Shown here: positions 16,810-24,838 of the stretch, one piece after another
Numbering within the stretch: the first letter of the stretch is position 1
Layout of the letters: the number at the start of each line of letters is the position of its first letter
Source of the DNA: Myxosarcina sp. GI1
GTDB taxonomy: Bacteria; Cyanobacteriota; Cyanobacteriia; Cyanobacteriales; Xenococcaceae
Assembly (NCBI RefSeq): GCF_000756305.1
Contig: NZ_JRFE01000017.1
Span: 245,434-293,206, forward strand
Length of the DNA: 47,773 nt
Direction: 5' to 3'
Notes under the pieces: generated by a model
Told to the model about the DNA's origin: nothing
What the model saw: the letters and a program-made list of their open reading frames with translations, nothing else
Databases searched by the model: none
Position numbers and translations under genes: made by a program

Positions 16810-19227
16810 CTATAACATCAATAAATCTATCGATTGCGGTCTAGAAATTCCATAACCTTGAGCATAATCTATACCAATAGCTTCTAGTTTCGTGAGAATG
16901 AGGCTATCTTCAACAAATTCGACGATAGTTTTAATTCCCATAGCATGACCGATCCGATTAAAGCTTTCGATCATTACGTAATTGACACGATCGCGATCGA
17001 GATTTTTTATAAAGCTACCATCAATTTTGAGATAGTCTACAGGTAAATTTTTTAAATAATACAAAGAACTCATTCCTCTACCGAAATCATCTAAAGCAAA
17101 ACAACAACCTATTGTTTTAAGTTCGTTAATAAACTGCGTAGCTTTGGCTAAATTAGCGATCGCGCTAGTTTCGGTAATTTCAAAACAGATTTGTGGTGAA
17201 AATCGCGAGCGACTAAATTCATCTTTAATGAAGTTAAGAAATTGAGGATTATTAATGCTGACACCAGAAATATTAATGGTAAAAATAGTTTGAGAAAGCT
17301 TTTTAGTTTTAGATAAATGTTGCTCGCAGTAGTTATCGTAGTAGGCAAAAAAAGTACTAATTACCCAGCAGTCTATTGTAATCATCAATCCATAACGTTC
17401 TGCAGCAGGAATAAAAGCCATTGGCGGGATGAGCCGCTCCGCTTCATCTTGCAACCGCAACAAAATTTCGTAATATTCTATTTTCGATGACTTTTCTACG
17501 GGTACTATTTTTTGACAGTAAAGGCAAAAACGATCTTCTGCTATCGCCTGCTTGATTCTAGAAATCCACCGTCTCTCTCCGCGCTGCTTGGCTAAATTAT
17601 TGTCGTCAAGCCGATAAATTTTCACACAGTTACGACCATCTTCTTTAGCGGCATAACAAGCTGCATCAGCAGCACTAAAAATAGCTGCCAAATCGGTAGT
17701 ATATTCGTCAATTATTACCAGACCGATACTAACGCCAATATTAAAACTTTTACCTTGCCAGATAAAACGAAAATTGCGAATTATTTGTTTGAGGGTATTA
17801 GCTGTTTCTTCCGCTTGCAATAAAGAACATTGATAGAGCAATAACCCAAATTCATCACCTCCCAGACGAGCAAGGGTATCTGTAGCACGAACTCGTTGTT
17901 GCAGTATAGTTGCTATTTGACGCAGTAATTCATCTCCAGCTAAATGACCGCAGGTATCGTTAACTATTTTGAATTGGTCTAAGTCCATGTAGCAAAAAAC
18001 ATGGTGTTCTCGCTCCTGTTTGGCTGTATTAATTGCTGTTTGTAAGCGACGCTCGAATTCCTGACGATTAAATAGCTTAGTCAAATAATCGTGTGTAGCC
18101 TGCCAAGATAGTTGGCGATTGAGCTTACGAGTAGAAGTAACGTCTTTAAAAACCAAAACTAAACCCATAATCTTGTCATTTTTAGCTTTAATTGGAGAAA
18201 TTGAGCTATCAACGGCATATTCTGTAGTTCCCTGTGAGACAAAAACAGTGCTAGGTGCTAAATGTATTGTTCGATCTTCTCGTAAAACTCTAGCTACTGG
18301 ATCGATTATTGGTTGGCGAGTTTCTTCATCAACAAAGGTTAAAACTTCAGTTAAAAATTTTCCTTTGACCTCATGGCTTTTCAAACCCGATAGTTTTTCT
18401 GCTGTAGAATTAAAATATTTAATTTTACCTTTGATATTAGTAGCGACAATAGCATCACTAATACTATTCAAAGTCAGGTGAGCGAATTCTTTTTCAGCGT
18501 ATAGAGCTAGCTCACTCTGCTTGCGCTCGGTAATATCGTTTTCCGTGACTAGAATTAACTTTTTTTGAGTAACGAACGAATTTATCGGTTCTATTCTCAG
18601 TTCGTGCCAACGAATATTCTTGAGGGTATATACTTCTGTTTCGGTATTAAAAGTTTCTCCTCGCTCTAAATATGCTATGGCACGCTCGGCAATACCAGGA
18701 TTGACAAATTTTCCTTTGAAAAAATCAATATTTGGCTCTGAAAATGCACGATTGTTGCCATAACAAAGTCTTGCTGCCGAATTCTGCATCACTACAGAAC
18801 CGTCAAAGTTATACACGGAAATTATAGATGTAGTTTGATTCAAGACTTCAATTTGTTTTTTTGTTTCTAAATCGAGATTACCTTCTACTAAAATTGCCAA
18901 CTTGTCAGTACTTATATTGACGAAAGAACAAGTAAGCCAAAGTGAGACGCTACTATCGCGGTCGCTAAACGTCCAAGTTTTGTCTATAGTTTTATGAGAA
19001 AATTGCTGCCAATAGTTTTGTAAATCTAACCCAGTTTCCGCTTCAAAATTATTCGCTTCGCGAGCTATAAATTGTTCTAAGCTAAAGATATTGCCAAAAT
19101 TTTTACCAGCTTGGTTAGCCCACCATACTTTTCGTTCCTCAAGCTTGAAAATCCAAATAGGTTTACTCAATAACTCAAAAGCATTTAGCTGCGACTGCGA
19201 AATAATTCGACGACTAGAGAAATTCAT
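16810..19227 (-). CDS. PAS-GGDEF-EAL cyclic-di-GMP signalling protein
   Basis: The 805-aa protein has PAS-like regions (about 10-115, 130-240 and 250-365), a GGDEF domain (about 370-540) and an EAL domain (about 555-800). The cyclase motif GGDEF is intact (456-460) and the product-inhibition site RATD (447-450) is present. In the EAL domain the first motif is EILLR (587-591), satisfying ExLxR, and CFEITET, ALDDFGRGMSSL, YLKIDGSF and TIVEFVED follow, so phosphodiesterase activity is plausible. No membrane segment is evident, so the sensor is cytoplasmic. It stands alone. Confidence 0.93.
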   Translation of the reverse strand: MNFSSRRIISQSQLNAFELLSKPIWIFKLEERKVWWANQAGKNFGNIFSLEQFIAREANNFEAETGLDLQNYWQQFSHKTIDKTWTFSDRDSSVSLWLTCSFVNISTDKLAILVEGNLDLETKKQIEVLNQTTSIISVYNFDGSVVMQNSAARLCYGNNRAFSEPNIDFFKGKFVNPGIAERAIAYLERGETFNTETEVYTLKNIRWHELRIEPINSFVTQKKLILVTENDITERKQSELALYAEKEFAHLTLNSISDAIVATNIKGKIKYFNSTAEKLSGLKSHEVKGKFLTEVLTFVDEETRQPIIDPVARVLREDRTIHLAPSTVFVSQGTTEYAVDSSISPIKAKNDKIMGLVLVFKDVTSTRKLNRQLSWQATHDYLTKLFNRQEFERRLQTAINTAKQEREHHVFCYMDLDQFKIVNDTCGHLAGDELLRQIATILQQRVRATDTLARLGGDEFGLLLYQCSLLQAEETANTLKQIIRNFRFIWQGKSFNIGVSIGLVIIDEYTTDLAAIFSAADAACYAAKEDGRNCVKIYRLDDNNLAKQRGERRWISRIKQAIAEDRFCLYCQKIVPVEKSSKIEYYEILLRLQDEAERLIPPMAFIPAAERYGLMITIDCWVISTFFAYYDNYCEQHLSKTKKLSQTIFTINISGVSINNPQFLNFIKDEFSRSRFSPQICFEITETSAIANLAKATQFINELKTIGCCFALDDFGRGMSSLYYLKNLPVDYLKIDGSFIKNLDRDRVNYVMIESFNRIGHAMGIKTIVEFVEDSLILTKLEAIGIDYAQGYGISRPQSIDLLML

Positions 19228-19688
19228 TTGCAGAAGTATTGTTGTAACAATTTAATTCTGATTATCGTAGCAACTATATGTTACTTGAAATTGAAAGTTT
19301 CAGGCTGCAAACATAATTTGTATTGAGTGATTATATTAAGATTTTGACAAAATATTCTGTTTAGTCTGTGTTTGATTTAGGGTTGCAGGTTATTTAAATA
19401 ATATTAATGTATTGATGTTTTGTAGCTAGAGCGATCGCTTTTTTTTAGCTTATAAAATTTATATGGCGATCGCTTGCTGTATCTATTATCAAAAAAACTG
19501 GTATTAGAAATAGTTTAAAGCATAGTTTTACTTAGGCAATAGATAACACTAGGCTTGAGTGAAAATAGGCAACCTTCTATTTTTAGAGATAAGCTATTTT
19601 GGCAATGTAAAACTATTACCTACTTTCTATAAACTTTTGCTTTAAACAAGCTTTTTATTTATTTTAATAACCAAGTTATCGACTGTAA
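19228..19688. other. 461-bp intergenic region
   Basis: No gene is seen between two minus-strand genes. HIP1-type sites occur near 19430 and 19465; the first, AGCGATCGCT followed by eight T, resembles a minimal palindrome plus T-run but has too short a loop to be called a terminator. Confidence 0.5.
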
Positions 19689-20750
19689 TTATGCAAACGC
19701 TGCAATAGAAACTTTAGCCGCAATCTGTTCGGCAACAGCCATTATAGCTTTAGCAGAAGCCGACTCTGGTTCGGCAATGACTATAGGAATGCCTTTGTCG
19801 CCTCCTTCTCTCAAGCCAATTTCCAGGGGTATGCAACCGAGTAAAGGTACGTCCAGTTCTTGAGAAGTTCTTTCGCCTCCTCCCGAACCAAACAAATCGT
19901 AACTTTTCTCTGGCATATCAGGAGGAATAAAATAGCTCATATTTTCGACAATACCCAGCACTTTTACTCCTAACTGTTGAAACATTTTTAAACCCCGACG
20001 AGCATCTAATAAAGACACGGTTTGCGGCGTAGTGACGATTATCGCCCCTGCCATCGGTACGGCTTGAGTCATGGTTAGCTGTGCGTCTCCCGTACCTGGA
20101 GGCATATCGACAATCAAATAATCTAATTCTCCCCACTCTACCTGATAGAGAAACTGACGAATAATGCCGTTCAACATCGGTCCGCGCCAAATTACAGGCT
20201 GATCGGGGTCGATTAAAAACGCCATCGATACTAGTTTGACCCCATAGTTAAAAGCAGGCTCTAACACTTCTCCATTACTGCCCTGTCTGACGACAATTTG
20301 AGCCTGAGACAGTCCTAACATATTAGGGGCATTGGGACCGTAAATATCGGCATCTAACAAACCGACTTTGGCACCCTTATTAGCCAAAGCAACAGCTACA
20401 TTAACCGCTACCGAACTTTTGCCGACTCCTCCCTTACCGCTAGAAATGGCAATAATGTTTTTAACTCCCTCTACAGAAGTACGATCTGGTAAAGACTTTT
20501 GCTGTGGGGTTTCGGCTGTTACCTCTATTTCTACTGTTTCTACTCCTGGTAGCTGTTTGACAGCTTTTTGACAATCTTCAACGATAAATTCTCTTAAAGG
20601 ACAAGCAGGGGTAGTTAAAACTAGGGTAAAGCTAACTTTGTCGCCTTCTACCTTGACGTTGCGAATCATGTTTAGCTCTACCAAACTTTTTTGGAGTTCG
20701 GGGTCTTGTACGGGGCGTAAAACTTCTAAAATTGAGTTAGTATCGAGCAT
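19689..20750 (-). CDS. mrp: Mrp/ApbC-family P-loop ATPase, iron-sulfur carrier
   Basis: The 353-aa protein has an N-terminal DUF59/MIP18 domain (VLRPVQDPELQKSLVELNMI) and a deviant Walker A NTPase domain with SSGKGGVGKSSVAVNVAVAL (GKGGVGKS at 105-112), LLDADIYGPNAPNMLG and YLIVDMPPGTGD. It is thought to carry or insert Fe-S clusters. The cluster-binding CxxC expected after ENMSYF is absent; the sequence reads ENMSYFIPPDMPEK. In my recollection this is common in cyanobacterial homologues. It is divergent from the YjbQ-family gene. Confidence 0.93.
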   Translation of the reverse strand: MLDTNSILEVLRPVQDPELQKSLVELNMIRNVKVEGDKVSFTLVLTTPACPLREFIVEDCQKAVKQLPGVETVEIEVTAETPQQKSLPDRTSVEGVKNIIAISSGKGGVGKSSVAVNVAVALANKGAKVGLLDADIYGPNAPNMLGLSQAQIVVRQGSNGEVLEPAFNYGVKLVSMAFLIDPDQPVIWRGPMLNGIIRQFLYQVEWGELDYLIVDMPPGTGDAQLTMTQAVPMAGAIIVTTPQTVSLLDARRGLKMFQQLGVKVLGIVENMSYFIPPDMPEKSYDLFGSGGGERTSQELDVPLLGCIPLEIGLREGGDKGIPIVIAEPESASAKAIMAVAEQIAAKVSIAAFA

Positions 20751-20817
20751 TTGATTTTAAATGTTTCCTTTACTGCTAGCGATCGCCGATCGCTGAGATA
20801 AATTTAAGTATTTTTAC

Positions 20818-20857
20818 GGGCGACACGAGCCCCCGAATTCGATTCGGGGTCGCGCCC
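20818..20857. repeat. nested palindromic element between mrp and the YjbQ-family gene
   Basis: An inner stem CCCCGAAT (20831-20838) and ATTCGGGG (20842-20849) with loop TCG is enclosed by an outer GGGCG (20818-20822) and CGCCC (20853-20857). It is GC-rich in an AT-rich gap between divergent genes, has no T-run on either side, and so looks like a repeat element rather than a terminator. Confidence 0.7.
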
Positions 20858-20935
20858 TTACTTTATATCTTTATTATCAGTGTAAAAGGATAATACTAAC
20901 TCGATTAATTAATAATTGCGATCGCAGGAGGTGCA

Positions 20936-21355
20936 ATTACGATTTTTCAAGAACAAATAACCATTCAAACTCAACCCGACGGAGATATGCACGATCTTAC
21001 GACTTTCGTAGATAAAATCGTCAAACAATCGGGCATCAAGACAGGAATCGCTCATGTATTTAATATAGGCAGCACTGGTGTAATTGGCGCGATCGAGTTT
21101 GAACCTGGATTGCAGCAAGATTTACCAGCTATCTTAAATAAGCTCATGCCTCCTAGTCGAGATTACGGACACGAACAAACCTGGCACGATGGCAATGGGC
21201 ATTCTCATTTACAGGCTACCACTTTAGGACCTTCGCTGACGGTTCCCGTATCTCAAGGAAAATTAAAGCTAGGCACCTGGCAGCAAATTTTTCACTTAGA
21301 ATGCGACATCAAACCTAGACAGCGACAGATTATGGTTACGATTTATGGCGAGTAA
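20936..21355 (+). CDS. YjbQ/UPF0047-family protein with probable ATT start
   Basis: The family signature is present: GIAHVFNIGSTGVIGAIEFE, EQTWHDGNGHSHLQATTLGP and LTVPVSQGKLKLGTWQQIFH. The fold belongs to UPF0047 (YjbQ, secondary thiamine-phosphate synthase activity reported for some members). The first ATG (20987) gives 122 aa and loses the usual first strand. Upstream the frame is open to a stop at 20906-20908 with no ATG, GTG or TTG. An ATT at 20936 preceded by AGGAGGTG (20926-20933) restores ITIFQEQITIQTQPDGD and gives 139 aa, near the family length. I therefore choose ATT; a sequencing error in an ATG is the alternative. Confidence 0.78.
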   Translation: MTIFQEQITIQTQPDGDMHDLTTFVDKIVKQSGIKTGIAHVFNIGSTGVIGAIEFEPGLQQDLPAILNKLMPPSRDYGHEQTWHDGNGHSHLQATTLGPSLTVPVSQGKLKLGTWQQIFHLECDIKPRQRQIMVTIYGE

Positions 21356-21451
21356 TTAGGTTTACAAATTCGGTAATTACCATAAACCCTAAAGCGATCG
21401 GTTGAGTTACGATCGATAGTAAATATTGAAAAAATTTCAGTAAAAAATTTC

Positions 21452-22180
21452 ATGAGTAATACCAGTAACTTTAGAAAAGCCATGAGAGAGGCTCAAGGAC
21501 AGTCGATAGTCGGTCCTGAAGTTATCTCCAATGCTCTGCCTTATCTAGGAGGCGGATTGATTTTAACCGCTGTTGGTACTTATGGCGGTTTGGGCGTACT
21601 TGGTTCTCGTCCCGAAATCTTTATGCCCACTTTTTGGGTAGCTTTAATTGCCGAATTCGCTTTATTCTTTGTCGCTCGCGGCATTGCGGAAAAAGGTAAC
21701 AATAGCACTGCACTACCTTTATTAGCTCTTTACAGCCTGCTTTCGGGCTATACCCTCAGCGGTATCGTAGCTTTGGCTCTCAGTACTAGCGGTGTAGGAA
21801 TCCAGGGTGTCGGTATCGCCGCTTTAGGCTGTGGTGTGACCTTTATTGCAGGGCGTAATATTGGCTCAAATCTTTCCGACGAAGACGGTATGGCACTAGC
21901 GCAAACCGTTCGCCTGGGAATTATCGCTCTACTCGTCGTACTTGTCGGACAATTACTATTTTCTGTATTTGGCGTTTATACTCCTAGCTGGCTAGAAGTT
22001 GCTATATCTGGTATCGGAGTTGCATTATTTGCAGGTTCGGCAGTAGTTGATTTTTATATCTTGCCCCGTACCTACAAGAACGAACAGTATTTACCAGCAG
22101 CACTCTCGATGTATTTAACTTACATCAACCTCTTTGTATTCATTTTAAGGTTGCTGATTGCTATCAATGGTCGTGACTAG
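21452..22180 (+). CDS. Bax inhibitor-1/YccA family membrane protein
   Basis: The 242-aa protein has a short polar N-terminus and about seven membrane helices, ending with VDFYILPRTYKNEQYLPAAL, MYLTYINLFVFILRLL and a short charged tail. The late YxxAxxMYLxxxNLFxxxLRLL pattern is the BI-1 (TMBIM) signature; members of the family are pH-sensitive calcium leak channels or regulators of membrane protease FtsH. It is followed by a strong terminator, so it is monocistronic or ends a two-gene unit with the YjbQ-family gene 96 bp upstream. Confidence 0.85.
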   Translation: MSNTSNFRKAMREAQGQSIVGPEVISNALPYLGGGLILTAVGTYGGLGVLGSRPEIFMPTFWVALIAEFALFFVARGIAEKGNNSTALPLLALYSLLSGYTLSGIVALALSTSGVGIQGVGIAALGCGVTFIAGRNIGSNLSDEDGMALAQTVRLGIIALLVVLVGQLLFSVFGVYTPSWLEVAISGIGVALFAGSAVVDFYILPRTYKNEQYLPAALSMYLTYINLFVFILRLLIAINGRD

Positions 22181-22233
22181 TTTTTGAGATATCGAACGAA
22201 AACTATGAAAACTAAATAAATAGTTTAATTATT

Positions 22234-22262
22234 CCGATTCTGTGTACAGAATCGGTTTTTTT
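22234..22262 (+). terminator. strong intrinsic terminator after the BI-1 gene
   Basis: CCGATTCTGT (22234-22243) and ACAGAATCGG (22246-22255) are perfectly complementary and seven T follow. The region after it (22263-22428) carries several HIP1 sites and no gene. Confidence 0.9.
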
Positions 22263-22428
22263 ATTTAGGAAGACCGCTAAATAAATAGGTAGTGCGATCG
22301 CGTTGGTAATAATGAATTACAAAATGTAAGCGATCGCGTCTTTTATCTTATTTCAATCTAAAAGTCCTTGAAGTAAATTGGGTGATTGTGCCAAAGGCGA
22401 TCGCATCTTTTCAACCTTTATCAGATAA

Positions 22429-23595
22429 TTAAACTTCTTGCTTAATTTCTTTTACCTGCTGTCTTGCCCATTTATCCGCCTCAATAATATCTGAGAGATT
22501 AGGACTAGCAGTATTGTGTCTGGTAAAGCGATCGCAAACGGTTTCGATAATTCGGGGAATATCTAAAAACTCGATCTGTTCGTCTAAAAATAATTCTACT
22601 GCTTGTTCGTTAGCGGCATTTAATACGGCTGGCATCAAACCACCTTCTCTACCCGCAGCATAAGCTAACTGCATACAGGGATATTTTTTATGGTCGGGTT
22701 CGCGGAAAGTTAAATCTCCTGCCGATACCAAATCGAACTGTTTCCAGTCAGTATAGATGCGTTCGGGATAGGAAAGAGCGTAGAGGAGGGGTAAACGCAT
22801 ATCGGGCCAACCCAACTGAGCTAAAACTGAGGTATCCTGAACTTCAATTAAAGAATGAATAATGCTTTGGGGATGAATGACAATATCGATGCGATCGTAA
22901 TCCATATCAAATAGATAGTGCGCCTCGATTACTTCTAATCCCTTATTCATCAGTGTTGCCGAATCGATAGTAATTTTTTTACCCATCGACCAGTTAGGAT
23001 GTTTGAGGGCATCCTTAACCGTAACTGAAGCTAATTTCTCTACGGAAAGATCGCGAAAAGCACCGCCAGAGGCAGTAAGAATAATGCGGCGCAAACCGCC
23101 TTCTGGCACTCCTTGAAGACACTGAAAAATTGCCGAATGTTCGGAGTCTGCTGGCAGTAGTTTAACCCCGTGTTTTTCGACTAGAGGTAAAACCACAGGC
23201 GCACCAGCAATTAAGGTTTCTTTATTGGCTAAAGCAATATCTTTACCTGCTTTTATTGCCGCCACAGTAGGCAACAAACCAGCACAACCCACAATTCCTG
23301 TAACTACGCTTTCAGCATCTCCGTAGCTGGCAACTTCTGCCACTCCCCCTTCTCCTGCCAAAATTATTGGTTGGTGGGAGTGCGAAGCGATCGCCTGGTG
23401 TAATTCTGCTAATTTGTTTTCGTTACAAATCGCCACAATTTCGGGGTTAAAAGTGCGAATTTGCTCGGCTAATAATTCGATGTTGTTACCAGTTGCCAAT
23501 CCTACTACGCGGAATTTATCGGGATTCTGAGACACGATATCTAAAGTCTGCGTACCGATAGAACCAGTCGAGCCAAGAACAGTAATTGCTTTCAC
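22429..23595 (-). CDS. dxr: 1-deoxy-D-xylulose 5-phosphate reductoisomerase
   Basis: The 388-aa enzyme makes 2-C-methyl-D-erythritol 4-phosphate with NADPH, the committed step of the MEP isoprenoid pathway that feeds carotenoids and phytol. Diagnostic blocks are the NADPH motif [71 protein letters not shown] with [11 protein letters not shown], and [12 protein letters not shown]. Length fits the family. It appears to be transcribed alone. Confidence 0.98.
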   Translation of the reverse strand: MKAITVLGSTGSIGTQTLDIVSQNPDKFRVVGLATGNNIELLAEQIRTFNPEIVAICNENKLAELHQAIASHSHQPIILAGEGGVAEVASYGDAESVVTGIVGCAGLLPTVAAIKAGKDIALANKETLIAGAPVVLPLVEKHGVKLLPADSEHSAIFQCLQGVPEGGLRRIILTASGGAFRDLSVEKLASVTVKDALKHPNWSMGKKITIDSATLMNKGLEVIEAHYLFDMDYDRIDIVIHPQSIIHSLIEVQDTSVLAQLGWPDMRLPLLYALSYPERIYTDWKQFDLVSAGDLTFREPDHKKYPCMQLAYAAGREGGLMPAVLNAANEQAVELFLDEQIEFLDIPRIIETVCDRFTRHNTASPNLSDIIEADKWARQQVKEIKQEV

Positions 23596-23892
23596 GATCT
23601 TTTTTTTGAATTAGGTAGCCTTTTCCACTATAGATTCTTAGGTGCTACCGAGTTAAGCTTTTTGCTAATTTTTATGGCAGGCGAGCGCTAATAACTTAGT
23701 ACTGAGGCAAACACTTGAAGACGAATTTCAGGCTGCGGCTTTAAAGATTGTCTCAGTTTGTGGTGCAACCATTTCTTGTGTCTTGCGATCGCTATATGGG
23801 ATTAAACTCTCTACTTTCAACTATACCTTTACTTCTCGATCGACAAATAAATTATGTATAGCAAAGGTCAAAAATCTGTTTGACTAAAGAAG

Positions 23893-24158
23893 TCATTCAT
23901 TTAAAAAAGCCATTGTATCTTCATAAAAAGGCAATCCTTTACCTCGACTCTCAGCAGCAGTTGCTACAATTCTCAAAGTTTCAATTAAAGAACTTTTGGC
24001 AGCCTCAAGAACCAAGTCTACAAGCTGACTGAGATTATCTCAATTTTGCTGTCCGTAAAAAATAGCATTTATATAATCGTTGCGCTTGGCATTTGAGATA
24101 ATCGCAATTGGATAACCCGCACGCATCAAAAGCAGATTCATCAGTAGTCTTGCAGCTG
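23893..24158 (-). pseudogene. Fic-domain protein, C-terminal remnant
   Basis: Reading the minus strand from about 24158 gives ARLLMNLLLMRAGYPIAII, SNAKRNDYINAIFYGQQN, an in-frame TGA (24042-24040), then DNLSQLVDLVLEAAKSSL and a tail ending at the TGA at 23895-23893. TARLLMNLLLMRAGYP is the helix right after the Fic catalytic loop HxFxDGNGR. The loop itself is missing: the sequence changes abruptly before ARLL. The gene is therefore both truncated at its 5' side and interrupted by a stop, and cannot catalyse AMP transfer. Confidence 0.72.
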
Positions 24159-24193
24159 GCTGATGGACACATATCAATCAAAGCCTGACGTTA

Positions 24194-24481
24194 TTAGGCA
24201 CAATGAAGAGAGCGTACACGAGAAAATAATAATTGCTCATAATAATCGGCTTCAGCTCGGCGACTGGCAAAACAACGTTCAGGATCGAGGTAGGGCAAAG
24301 GCAATAATTGAAGCAACTCCCTGCCTTTATGAATTGAGCCTCTCAACCATCGCAAGCCTATTTTTAGATAACTCAACCCTCTCGAATAATGAAGATCGAC
24401 TTGTTGTCTCAATCCAGATAGCTGAACTGTTGTTCCCATAATCGTGCTGTAAAGAATAGCGACCGCTACGACTAAATACAA
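24194..24481 (-). pseudogene. transposase C-terminal remnant, IS4-like
   Basis: A minus-strand frame of 95 codons contains MYLVVAVAILYSTIMGTTVQ, LRQQVDLHYSRGLSYLKIGL and LDPERCFASRRAEADYYEQL. The block RGLSYLKIGLRWL followed by DPxxCFAS resembles the C-termini of IS4-group DDE transposases common in cyanobacteria; this is from memory of the family. The N-terminal and catalytic parts are absent, and no terminal inverted repeat is seen. It lies directly upstream of the truncated Fic gene, so an insertion probably removed the front half of that gene. Confidence 0.55.
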
Positions 24482-24512
24482 ACGATTCGGCGTTGGTGAG
24501 TCAGCCCGTTCT

Positions 24513-24539
24513 GTAGGTTGGGTTGAGGAACGAAACCCA
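24513..24539 (+). repeat. dispersed palindromic repeat, copy 1
   Basis: The 27-bp unit starts GTAGGTTGGGTTGAGG and ends ACGAAACCCA; its TGGGTT and AACCCA form a hairpin. An inverted, interrupted copy lies at 24651-24783. Confidence 0.7.
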
Positions 24540-24650
24540 GCGTTCTTAAAGTAAGTAATAATTTAATTACCGCGATCGCCATAAAAAACACCCTTCACAT
24601 TTTGACTCGATCGCGAGTTTAACAAGGTTAATTTTCACTGTTTGCTCCAT

Positions 24651-24783
24651 TGTTGGGTTTCACTATCGTTCTTCTTACGAAAGTTGCTCATGGGGGGAAC
24701 CTCGCAGGAGCTATCGCTCCAAGTCGCGCCTGCGACGCTTGCGGCTTTGCCGCTGCACCGCACTTTCGCGCTCCCCAACCTAC
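24651..24783 (-). repeat. dispersed repeat, copy 2, interrupted by a mini-hairpin cluster
   Basis: TGGGTTTC (24654-24661) and CCCAACCTAC (24774-24783) are the two ends of copy 1 in reverse complement, now separated by about 110 bp. The insert has an inverted pair CGAAAGT (24678-24684) and ACTTTCG (24762-24768) enclosing three mini-hairpins: GGAGC-tatc-GCTCC, GTCGC-gcct-GCGAC and GCGGC-ttt-GCCGC. The insert is far richer in GC than its flanks. Confidence 0.7.
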
Positions 24784-24838
24784 ATCTATCTAGCGAGCGA
24801 TCGCTACCCATCTCTACCCAACCTGCTTACCCTATATC

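Larger units (their letters stand above)
23596..24838. other. degraded region without intact genes
   Basis: This 1.24-kb stretch holds a Fic-family remnant (23893-24158), a transposase C-terminal remnant (24194-24481), two copies of a GTAGGTTGGGTT-type repeat in opposite orientation and a cluster of mini-hairpins. The part from 23596 to 23892 contains no recognisable gene. The several overlapping ORFs that can be drawn here are antisense to remnants or lie inside repeats. Confidence 0.75.

Noticed and set aside
16644-16844. 66-codon plus-strand ORF between the SPOR-like and GGDEF genes
   Set aside because: Hydrophobic low-information reading of an AT-rich spacer, partly antisense to the GGDEF-EAL gene.
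20818-20857. Possible tRNA 3' half
   Set aside because: The hairpin with TTCGAT resembled a T-arm, but the stem is 8 bp with a 3-nt loop and there is no acceptor, D or anticodon arm around it.
24163-24441. 92-codon plus-strand ORF
   Set aside because: It is antisense to the transposase remnant, whose protein-like pattern lies on the other strand.
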